Shown: positions 1-5,557 of the stretch, one piece after another | Position numbering within the stretch: position 1 is the first letter of the stretch | How the letters are laid out: each line of letters opens with the position of its first letter | DNA from: Nitrososphaerales archaeon | Lineage (GTDB): Archaea; Thermoproteota; Nitrososphaeria; Nitrososphaerales; Nitrososphaeraceae | DNA: 6,524 bases | Direction of reading: 5' to 3' | Assembly (NCBI GenBank): GCA_029237515.1 | Contig: JARBAV010000384.1 | Span: 1 to 6,524 of the forward strand | Program-made: the position numbers and the translations under genes | Notes under the pieces: generated by a model | Told to the model about the DNA's origin: nothing | The model's database searches: none | The model's input: only the letters and a program-made list of their open reading frames with translations

Positions 1-1
1 T

Positions 2-127
2 TTCAAAATTCGAGATAACAAATTCAACATTCCGAATCATTCAACAAATGCTACGCGTGGACTTACAACGTGGGGTCCTGATTTCGCGGGTGAAAAGGTT
101 ATGCAACCACGGGATCATTTCACATAA
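2..127 (+). CDS. Possible 3' end of a truncated gene, unknown product
   Basis: One plus-strand frame is open from the left edge to a TAA at 125-127, giving 41 codons whose last part reads GLTTWGPDFAGEKVMQPRDHFT-like sequence: polar, rich in Gly, Asp and charged residues, and plausible as the tail of a soluble or secreted protein. Codon first positions favour purines (about 26 of 41), as expected for coding DNA. I do not recognise the family. A second plus-strand frame is also open, from base 3 to a stop near 170, but its composition looks less protein-like, so the frame choice is uncertain. The start lies outside the window. Confidence 0.4.
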   Translation, partial: FKIRDNKFNIPNHSTNATRGLTTWGPDFAGEKVMQPRDHFT

Positions 128-351
128 TGGGACCGTTTTTAGATACAAATCACCAATATGGTACACAGTTTCAATAGCGAAGTGACAATACTATATTTTG
201 CAAACTTGTTGTTGAAACCTTCGACCTTCACGTCCAACCGAGCATTAAATAGAGCGAACAATTACAAATTCCATTTCTTAACTTACAAAAGTAAAATTAT
301 AATTAGATCAGAAATTTTCTCTTCTTACCTATCAGATTCATCGCAAACATA
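128..351. other. A/T-rich gap downstream of copCD
   Basis: I see no convincing gene here. A plus-strand open frame that begins at 158 runs antisense into the copCD gene and looks spurious. Read on the minus strand, just past the copCD stop, the stretch at about 286-303 holds two short T4 runs that could serve as a weak archaeal-type termination zone for copCD. Confidence 0.4.
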
Positions 352-2442
352 TTACTTTTGTAAACCTAGCTGTCCTTGGATGGCCTTCAATCTTTTATAT
401 GCACTAATAGAGAATAATCCCGTCATTACGATAAGAACTACGGATAATAATATCACCCATGGAGTGAATTCAGATATCATTTCTTTGTTACCAGATTTGT
501 TAGGCCCGGTCTGTTTAATAGAATCATTATCTCCAATATCCGCCGAATCATTTATTGATAGTCCAAGTCTATAGTTTAGATCATACGAATCAGATCTCTG
601 GACCGTTATTTTCAGATCCCATTTACCCTCTTGGCTCAAATATCCACCATAGGCTGAAAAGGCAGTGTCATTATGGCGTTCTAAATTGGCCTTTATTGTA
701 CTTAGGCTCAAATCAGTTTTCTTAAGTTCAATTGATACATTTACAATTTTGCTAATGTTTTGATTTTCATTCAAAAAATTAACTGTGAAATTATTAAAAC
801 CGACAGCAAATGGTGCTACAAGAAAATTAATAGGTACTCCCTGAGTGTCAAGAGTTTGGAAAAAGACATGTGGAATACCTGTCGGCATTGATTCGTCTGA
901 CATCGCGCCATGCATCACTTGCTTATCTTGTGTGGGAGGAGAAGTTACTGTCAAAAGAGAAGCAGCAGATAGAAGAAATAGCATTAGTATCGCCTCAATT
1001 CTTATCGTTGACTTGAGAGTGGAGGGAGATCTTAGATTAAATTTTTTCAGGTTTTGTATTTCTTTACAATCTTTTTTAACAAACAGTGTTTTAGAAATTC
1101 TCGTTATCCAGAATTGATGGATTGCCCCCAATATGATAACTGGGAGAGCGATAGAAAGTTTAACAATCAATGTTTTACCGTAATCAGAGCCTATCAATTC
1201 TCCAGCGGAGTGAATATGTAGCCAAGCTAAAAAAAGGCCAGTTAAGGTGATAATGCCTATCGAAATCGTTCCCAAAATAGAAAACCTTGCCAACGTAATT
1301 AATTCTACAGATTTTTGTTCTTTTTGCTGAACTTGAATTTTCTCTGAAACAGTGTCTGTAATGCGATAAATGTTTGGAAAAAATACATATGAGATGTAAA
1401 CCAATCCACCGATCCATACGGAAACTATTGCAGTGTGTATAAAATCCATAACAATCCCTAATTGGGACCATCCCTCTACCGAACTACTGTGACTCGTGGA
1501 ACTATTTACAGCAATAAATGTGCCGATAGCAATTAGTGAAATACATAGCGATGCAGTTCCGCCATTCGTAGATATTAATTTATTATTTTTAGAGGCGCCT
1601 GGCGGAATTTTATTGTAAAAATAAATAGAGGATAATAACACAATGCAGCAAACTAGCTTTAAAATCCACAAAAGTCCGTTACTTGTTTGAAAGAAAAGCT
1701 CTGACAATTTTTCAAAATAATTTGATTCCTTTTCTGATATAAGGACCGCTTGGTACATTAATAGTGTGGTGGAGAAAATGGCCATAACAATGGATGAACT
1801 TGCAACTAGAACAAGAATCCTTTTTTTCGAAAGTGAATGAATTGCCGACCCTAATCCAAGTCGACTAAAATCATTCCAAAGATACAACTGTGAAATTACT
1901 GCTCCCAAGACAACGACTTCACCTATTATGATTGGTCCTTTAAGTATTGCAAGCGTTGGAGAAAACTGTTCTTCATGTTGAGTGTCCTTAGGCAATCCTT
2001 GATTTCCCGTTAGGTCTCCAACACCCACAACGTAGGTCCCTTTTGCCACATGACCGTCATCCAAAGACAACGCTTGCCAGGAAATAGAGTATATCCCATC
2101 CCTAATCAGACTTGTATCCAAAGTCACAGCTGCCTGCCTGCCATTTTGACCAATTATATTAAAATCGTCATTGTCGATTCTCTGGCCGGCACTATCTGCA
2201 ACGTGGATGTAACTAATCTTGGGGTCCGGTCTTTCAGAAAATATGATATAGATATTGGTAGGAAACGATACTTGCTTTTCAATAACAGAATTTGGTTCGA
2301 GGCTATAAGTGTCAGGGATGGCGTGACCATAAACGAACACCGTATTGGATAGAGTAACGACTAAGAAGGTGTACATGATAAATAGGGATAAAAGAACAAT
2401 CGATGATGATTTTATTCCATTAAAGAAAAGAAAATGACTCAA
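352..2442 (-). CDS. copCD: CopC-CopD fusion, copper resistance/uptake membrane protein
   Basis: This 696-residue protein has a Sec-type signal at about 12-39 and an outward-facing CopC domain at about 40-142. That domain carries HA at 40-41, IIFSERPDP at 66-74 and SLDDGH at 126-131. CopC binds Cu(II) through its mature N-terminal His plus a downstream Asp and His; H40, D129 and H131 fit those positions. A CopD domain follows at about 165-500 with roughly eight membrane helices, including FIHTAIVSVWIGGL (334-347, H336) and YGKTLIVK (421-428). A second outer soluble segment (about 505-655) with VAPFAVGFNNFTV and a Lys-Trp-Asp-Leu near 607-610 resembles the YtkA/FixH-like beta-sandwich found in some CopCD fusions, and a final anchor helix spans about 661-682. 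The likely role is to bind copper outside the cell and move it across the membrane. The TTG start is chosen because an in-frame TAA lies six codons upstream and the next start, ATG at residue 23, would remove the basic end of the signal. It probably shares an mRNA with the gene 58 bases upstream. Confidence 0.9.
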   Translation of the reverse strand: MSHFLFFNGIKSSSIVLLSLFIMYTFLVVTLSNTVFVYGHAIPDTYSLEPNSVIEKQVSFPTNIYIIFSERPDPKISYIHVADSAGQRIDNDDFNIIGQNGRQAAVTLDTSLIRDGIYSISWQALSLDDGHVAKGTYVVGVGDLTGNQGLPKDTQHEEQFSPTLAILKGPIIIGEVVVLGAVISQLYLWNDFSRLGLGSAIHSLSKKRILVLVASSSIVMAIFSTTLLMYQAVLISEKESNYFEKLSELFFQTSNGLLWILKLVCCIVLLSSIYFYNKIPPGASKNNKLISTNGGTASLCISLIAIGTFIAVNSSTSHSSSVEGWSQLGIVMDFIHTAIVSVWIGGLVYISYVFFPNIYRITDTVSEKIQVQQKEQKSVELITLARFSILGTISIGIITLTGLFLAWLHIHSAGELIGSDYGKTLIVKLSIALPVIILGAIHQFWITRISKTLFVKKDCKEIQNLKKFNLRSPSTLKSTIRIEAILMLFLLSAASLLTVTSPPTQDKQVMHGAMSDESMPTGIPHVFFQTLDTQGVPINFLVAPFAVGFNNFTVNFLNENQNISKIVNVSIELKKTDLSLSTIKANLERHNDTAFSAYGGYLSQEGKWDLKITVQRSDSYDLNYRLGLSINDSADIGDNDSIKQTGPNKSGNKEMISEFTPWVILLSVVLIVMTGLFSISAYKRLKAIQGQLGLQK

Positions 2443-2500
2443 TTGATAATTTTGTCTTTACATGAATTGTTCTGGTATTTACTTTACAGTATTTGACATG

Positions 2501-3142
2501 CTATTCAATAGTCGAGTTACCCTTTGTTTTATTTATCATATGGACTAGTTCGTTATTTGATACATAAGGTTCTGGAAATCCAACATCAGCCCTTGAATCG
2601 ATACAACCAAAACCTCCACGCTGAGCCTTTTGTGTTACTCCTTCTGATATCTGTTTTGTAGAATTTTCTTGTTGGCCTTCACCTTCCGAAGTTTGACATT
2701 GAAAATCAAAGGATACTGAAACATTGTTTATTGTACCAAAGAGTCGATAATTGTATGTTGTTTCTACCGTTGGATAGAAAACGGCCTCATAATGCCCAGG
2801 GTCATTCCAAGCAGGTTCAATTTCAAAAACTTTCTTTTTATCTCCAGCAGATATTTCAAACTTAAGGGTCTTCTCCAATCCCTCCATCATTTTTGTACCA
2901 TTGGAATCGCTATCTAGTGGGTTTGCTGGATCGGCCGTACTAATGAAGGCTTCAGCACCAGATTTGTCGTCTACAAATACAGGTTCTCCGATTGAACCAA
3001 CGGTAATCCAATAATCTTTGTTACCAATTGAGTATAGTCTACTTTCATGTGCAAATACGTTTTGCATGGTTACTGAATATAGGCTACCAAACATTATCGA
3101 AACCAAAATTGAAATAATTGTTAGTTTTGTCTTGACTTCCAT
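2501..3142 (-). CDS. Secreted beta-sandwich-type protein, probable copper-associated
   Basis: This 213-residue exported protein has a signal with a basic start (KTK), a hydrophobic core at about 7-22 and a likely cut after VFA (29-31), so the mature chain would begin H32-E-S. The mature part reads YWITVGSIGEPVF (44-56), then MEGLEKTLKFEI (86-97), PGHYEAVFYPTVETTYNYRLFG (115-136) and ends the domain at about C149. This order of a 'VG..EPv' strand, a 'gLe.tL' strand and a 'PG.Y.a.f.PT....Y..r.fG.i' strand matches, from memory, a conserved periplasmic family found near copper genes in bacteria and archaea, in which the mature protein also tends to start with His. The tail (150-213) is polar and low complexity but holds C180, which could pair with C149. 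The ATG at 3142 sits 20-29 bases after a TATA box, so the mRNA is probably leaderless. It lies directly upstream of copCD on the same strand. Its function is inferred. Confidence 0.8.
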   Translation of the reverse strand: MEVKTKLTIISILVSIMFGSLYSVTMQNVFAHESRLYSIGNKDYWITVGSIGEPVFVDDKSGAEAFISTADPANPLDSDSNGTKMMEGLEKTLKFEISAGDKKKVFEIEPAWNDPGHYEAVFYPTVETTYNYRLFGTINNVSVSFDFQCQTSEGEGQQENSTKQISEGVTQKAQRGGFGCIDSRADVGFPEPYVSNNELVHMINKTKGNSTIE

Positions 3143-3161
3143 TGTGAAACAATCAATTGAG

Positions 3162-3192
3162 TTTTATTTAACCTCTCTGGTACAATAATCGA
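3162..3192 (-). promoter_or_regulatory. Promoter A: 15-base element plus TATA box, for the 2501-3142 gene
   Basis: Read on the minus strand: TCGATTATTGTACCA (3192-3178), six bases, then TTAAATAAAA (3171-3162). The TATA centre is about 25 bases before the ATG at 3142, giving a leaderless or near-leaderless transcript. The 15-base element matches those before the 4540-5403 and 5558-6208 genes at all 13 fixed positions. It probably also drives copCD, whose own 58-base upstream gap has no copy. Confidence 0.7.
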
Positions 3193-3323
3193 AATAATTC
3201 AAAACATTATCCCATCCTCAATTAAGCATTAGCAGATTGGAGTATTAATCACTTACACTGAACAGGCAATTTATGAAGATAGTTATAGAAAATATAACGT
3301 TCCTATTTTGTCACATATAACAA

Positions 3324-3360
3324 ATGGATTAGGAAATGGATAAGCACATTCCTAATCCAT
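3324..3360. repeat. Perfect 12-base inverted repeat with extra degenerate copies
   Basis: ATGGATTAGGAA (3324-3335) and TTCCTAATCCAT (3349-3360) are exact reverse complements separated by 13 bases. The spacer opens with a second, degenerate copy, ATGGATAAGC (3336-3345). Two more degenerate copies, CCTTATCCGT and CCTAATCATC, lie side by side at 3391-3410. No T-run follows, so a terminator is unlikely. The position in a divergent control region suggests binding sites for a regulator, but the sequence alone cannot prove this. Confidence 0.55.
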
Positions 3361-3452
3361 CAATGAATCAAGCACTACTTTCACAAGCAGCCTTATCCGT
3401 CCTAATCATCTGGGGTAAATATCGATTCTGGTACATTCGACGATTGTACTAG
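3336..3452 (+). CDS. Possible 38-residue membrane peptide
   Basis: An ATG at 3336 opens 38 codons to TAG at 3450-3452. The peptide has a polar start (MDKHIPNPSMNQ), one hydrophobic stretch ALLSQAALSVLIIWG at 13-27 and a basic aromatic end (KYRFWYIRRLY), the pattern expected of a single-helix membrane peptide with an inside-positive tail. Against it: no ribosome binding site, no TATA box at the right distance (the nearest, CATATAAC at 3314-3321, is too close), and overlap with the repeat cluster and with candidate element E. It may simply be chance. Confidence 0.18.
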   Translation: MDKHIPNPSMNQALLSQAALSVLIIWGKYRFWYIRRLY

Positions 3453-3467
3453 GCCTGTATAAATTAG
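3437..3467 (+). promoter_or_regulatory. Promoter E: degenerate element plus TATA box, upstream tandem promoter
   Basis: TCGACGATTGTACTA (3437-3451) matches 10 of the 13 fixed positions of the shared element and is followed, after exactly six bases, by TATAAATTAG (3458-3467). Transcription would begin near 3487, about 67 bases ahead of the membrane protein ATG. A reversed half site, TGGTACA (3429-3435), lies just upstream, making an imperfect dyad with TGTACTA at 3445-3451. Confidence 0.45.
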
Positions 3468-3504
3468 ATTGCTTCGAATTGTGGCGATGGACTTTGGTCT
3501 AAAT

Positions 3505-3532
3505 TCTATAGTTGTACCAATTAGTATAAATT
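3505..3532 (+). promoter_or_regulatory. Promoter D: element plus TATA box for the membrane protein/regulator operon
   Basis: TCTATAGTTGTACCA (3505-3519) matches 11 of 13 fixed positions of the shared element. TATAAATT follows at 3525-3532. The element ends 34 bases before ATG 3554, the same gap as at promoter C (34) and within one base of promoter A (35), so 3554 is the start favoured by promoter geometry. Confidence 0.6.
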
Positions 3533-3553
3533 GTCATATATTGCATGAGCTGT

Positions 3554-3952
3554 ATGCAACTAGAGGACAGAAAGGCGCAATTTTCATTCACAAAAGTCAA
3601 ATTGTTTGCATTAATTGCTGTCGTTGTATCCGTCGGAACTATTCCTGTTACCTTTTCTCACATAACCCATCAACAAATGATATATCATATCATATTACAT
3701 ATTGCTAGTTTAACCTTAGCTATTTTCCTCTCCTATATTTCAGTTGCAGCATATGCCAGAGACGGCAGAGCCAGATTAATGTTCATGGCGTTTGGATTTA
3801 TCACCCTGGCAATTTTGGAAGGACTCATGTTACTCAGCGCTACTGGCAATATTGATGCGCCCATAGTTCCAACCATCAATGTGGAACTTTCGCATATCGT
3901 TCTCTTATTAATGATCACTCTGTTTGGAATTGGAGTATTAAAGGTGAACTAG
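3554..3952 (+). CDS. Four-helix membrane protein paired with the regulator
   Basis: This 132-residue integral membrane protein has a short polar N-terminus and four helices at about 15-33, 43-63, 75-95 and 109-130. Several histidines cluster at membrane edges: H36 and H39 in the loop after helix 1, H45 and H49 in helix 2, and H114 at the start of helix 4; E89 is buried in helix 3. The layout 'H...LH..SL.LA.FL...S..AY......RL.fM.fGF' resembles small archaeal membrane proteins that are often encoded beside a winged-helix regulator, but I cannot name the family with confidence. The histidines could bind a metal or heme, which is inference. ATG 3554 is preferred over ATG 3545 (three residues longer) because promoter D puts the transcript start at about 3554. 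The stop is two bases before the regulator's start, so the two are almost certainly co-translated. Confidence 0.75.
   Translation: MQLEDRKAQFSFTKVKLFALIAVVVSVGTIPVTFSHITHQQMIYHIILHIASLTLAIFLSYISVAAYARDGRARLMFMAFGFITLAILEGLMLLSATGNIDAPIVPTINVELSHIVLLLMITLFGIGVLKVN
3943..3947 (+). promoter_or_regulatory. Ribosome binding site for the regulator
   Basis: GGTGA, seven bases before TTG 3955, matches the archaeal 16S rRNA 3' end. It lies inside the last codons of the membrane protein gene and supports the TTG start; the regulator sequence contains no ATG until residue 187. This is the only clear ribosome binding site in the window, as expected for an internal operon gene among leaderless first genes. 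Confidence 0.6.
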
Positions 3953-3954
3953 AA

Positions 3955-4533
3955 TTGAATTCATTTTCGCTAGAATCAGACGCTACAGGTCCCAATCATT
4001 TTCGGAGCGATTTACACAAGATCCAAGAGAAGCTTTTGAAGTATATTCACTTGTCCCCAGGTATCAGATACAGGGAGCTTTTGCGTTTAACCGATTCATC
4101 CAATGGTGTATTGTCCTATCATCTTGGTGAGCTTGAAAGCGAGAAACGTATCGCGGTTGAAAGAAAAAGATCTGTTACTCGATATTTTCCAATAAATCTA
4201 GATACAGAAGTTTCCAAAATTATTGGTTGTATAAGAAATCCGGTTTCAAGACAAATTATCGATTCGTTATTGAAAGTGGAGAGTTGTACGTTCAATGAAT
4301 TGACAACAAATACCAATAGGGCTCCATCCACAGTATCATGGCATTTACAAAGATTAACTGACGCAGGGATTCTAAAAAAAGGAACTGGAGGAATTTCAGA
4401 AAAGAGTTATCCATCTAGATTTTATTACATCGCAGATAAGACAACGATAGAAAACATATTATCAAAGTATGTTGAGAGTCCGGTGGACAAGTTAGTAAAC
4501 GATTATTCTGACCTTATGGACGAATTGAGCTGA
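3955..4533 (+). CDS. Tandem winged-helix transcriptional regulator
   Basis: This 192-residue cytoplasmic protein carries two winged-helix DNA-binding domains. The first (about 20-80) reads YRELLRLTDSSNGVLSYHLGELE (39-61), with recognition helix around SNGVLSYHLGELE and wing IAVERKRSVTRYFP (66-79). The second (about 95-160) reads NELTTNTNRAPSTVSWHLQRL (114-134) with a wing ending at RFYYIAD (155-161). The 'S.HL..L' recognition-helix pattern in both domains is typical of archaeal ArsR/MarR-like regulators. A short acidic helical tail (165-192) may serve in dimerisation. C92 and C111 are the only cysteines; no clear CxC or His cluster for metal sensing is seen, so the signal may come through the co-encoded membrane protein. 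Translation starts at TTG, supported by GGTGA. The 3' end is six bases from the convergent neighbour's stop. Its target is unknown, but the shared promoter element is a natural candidate. Confidence 0.85.
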   Translation: MNSFSLESDATGPNHFRSDLHKIQEKLLKYIHLSPGIRYRELLRLTDSSNGVLSYHLGELESEKRIAVERKRSVTRYFPINLDTEVSKIIGCIRNPVSRQIIDSLLKVESCTFNELTTNTNRAPSTVSWHLQRLTDAGILKKGTGGISEKSYPSRFYYIADKTTIENILSKYVESPVDKLVNDYSDLMDELS

Positions 4534-4539
4534 TAGTAC

Positions 4540-5403
4540 TTACGTCTTTGTTTGATGTTGAGTGGAATGACTTGAATTGTTTTGTCCTGACATCGCCTTA
4601 GCAAGCTCCAATCCAAAAGCGATTTGTAAATTGGGGTGAATCTCGCCATGAACAATTCCCAATAGATCAGTTGGGCGTTCTTTATTCTGGATGACTTCCC
4701 TAAGATGCTCAAGCCCACTGAGCGCATTCTCTTCTGAGGAAACGTTTTCTGATTTTCCCTTTAACTCAGCTTCAAATCGATCAATAGTGACATTTACTAG
4801 TACGGTAGCGCGGTCATATGCCTCCATGATCGTTGGGATTTCTATGTTGGTTTCGTTGTCACGAGTCATGCTCATGTTCATAGCCATGTTACTCATGTTC
4901 ATAGCCATCTCAGGTGCAGTCTGATTAAATGCGGCGCTGTATTCTTTAAAGACTTTATCTACATCTCCTGCCACGGCCAGAGCCTGTATCGTTGTATTTT
5001 CCAATTGTGCTTTCTCAACTCTAGAGTCTATTGTTTCCGATAAAAGATCTAACACTCTGGTAATGTTATTATTTAGGTCTGACTTTTCTGAAATATTCTG
5101 CAGCAAATCCAAAGCTCGTGGTAACTCTGTTGCAAGTCTTTCATTTTTCTCATTGATTTCTTTTAATATGCTATCATTTAGAAGCATTCTCGCGTATCTG
5201 CCATGTTCCTTCGGTGCATCCATATCGGATGAATTATTCTGACCTATCGCCATTAATGCCGATTTTATCTGATCGGCTAATGAAATAAAAGATGAGCTTT
5301 CATCGCCTGAGAAGACATGGGCGTTTATTGGAGCTAACGAGTATGAAAAAATAAGCAACGTTGTTAGTAAACTAGTGCTGACAAGTTTTGTGATTGCAAT
5401 CAA
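4540..5403 (-). CDS. Secreted Met-rich helical protein, probable copper-binding
   Basis: This 287-residue exported protein has a signal with hydrophobic core at about 8-24 and a likely cut after INA (26-28), leaving H29-V-F as the mature start. The body is mostly helical, charged and rich in Asn-X-Ser/Thr sites. A striking stretch EMAMNMSNMAMNMSM (165-179) holds seven methionines in 14 residues, a pattern used elsewhere for extracellular Cu(I) or Ag(I) binding. The end carries H252, H256, H279 and H283. I do not recognise the rest of the chain. The TTG start is the only option between an in-frame TAA and the signal core. Promoter B lies upstream, back to back with promoter C of the 5558-6208 gene. 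A role as a periplasmic copper buffer or chaperone is inferred from the Met motif, the possible mature N-terminal His and the CopCD neighbour. There is no catalytic motif. Confidence 0.75.
   Translation of the reverse strand: MIAITKLVSTSLLTTLLIFSYSLAPINAHVFSGDESSSFISLADQIKSALMAIGQNNSSDMDAPKEHGRYARMLLNDSILKEINEKNERLATELPRALDLLQNISEKSDLNNNITRVLDLLSETIDSRVEKAQLENTTIQALAVAGDVDKVFKEYSAAFNQTAPEMAMNMSNMAMNMSMTRDNETNIEIPTIMEAYDRATVLVNVTIDRFEAELKGKSENVSSEENALSGLEHLREVIQNKERPTDLLGIVHGEIHPNLQIAFGLELAKAMSGQNNSSHSTQHQTKT
4871..4908 (-). repeat. 17-base direct repeat encoding the Met motif
   Basis: CTCATGTTCATAGCCAT occurs at 4871-4887 and again, identical, at 4892-4908, a 21-base period that encodes two copies of the seven-residue unit MAMNMS-N. 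The identity at DNA level suggests recent duplication of the metal-binding motif. Confidence 0.7.
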
Positions 5404-5428
5404 CTTAACAGCTATATGCTTGTAAATA

Positions 5429-5459
5429 TGTTATAATATGGTTGTGGTACAGGAATCGA
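5429..5459 (-). promoter_or_regulatory. Promoter B: element plus TATA-like box for the Met-rich gene
   Basis: Read on the minus strand: TCGATTCCTGTACCA (5459-5445), six bases (CAACCA), then TATTATAACA (5438-5429). All 13 fixed positions match promoters A and C. The element ends 41 bases before TTG 5403, so the transcript would carry a leader of about 5-7 bases. A second TATA-like run, CATATTTACA (5430-5421), is also possible. Confidence 0.6.
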
Positions 5460-5508
5460 TGGCGTGCAAGTTCATTGTATTGGATGAAACTACTACAAGA
5501 TATTTTGT

Positions 5509-5539
5509 TCGATTGGTGTACCAGAATTCATTTATGTGA
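5509..5539 (+). promoter_or_regulatory. Promoter C: element plus TATA-like box for the His-rich-tail gene
   Basis: TCGATTGGTGTACCA (5509-5523), six bases (GAATTC), then ATTTATGTGA (5530-5539). The element ends 34 bases before ATG 5558, giving a leaderless start there and arguing against the TTG nine bases further upstream. With promoter B it forms a 79-base inverted arrangement between the divergent genes. Confidence 0.6.
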
Positions 5540-5557
5540 CAGCATAGTTTGACAGAT

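Noticed and set aside
158..574. Plus-strand open frame of 138 codons
   Set aside because: It runs antisense through the end of copCD, has no promoter element or ribosome binding site, and its composition is not protein-like.
1751..1765. Element-like match TGGTACATTAATAGT inside copCD (11/13), with a TATA-like run beyond it
   Set aside because: It lies within conserved-frame coding sequence and no in-frame start sits at the right distance. Chance is likely.
845..2352. Open frames inside copCD on both strands (845-1117, 1184-1471, 2050-2352)
   Set aside because: They overlap well-supported CopC/CopD coding sequence and show no family pattern.
2886..2900. Element-like match ending TGTACCA inside the 2501-3142 gene
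   Set aside because: 10/13 match in coding sequence, pointing against the gene, with no gene start downstream.
3282..3298. GTTATA/TATAAC inverted repeat with 5-base spacer
   Set aside because: Six-base A/T-rich arms are expected by chance in this composition, and no gene start is at a useful distance.
3469..3708. Plus-strand frame overlapping the membrane protein gene, as a main gene
   Set aside because: Most of it is out of frame with a clear four-helix protein. Only its ATG at 3487 near promoter E is noted as a finding.
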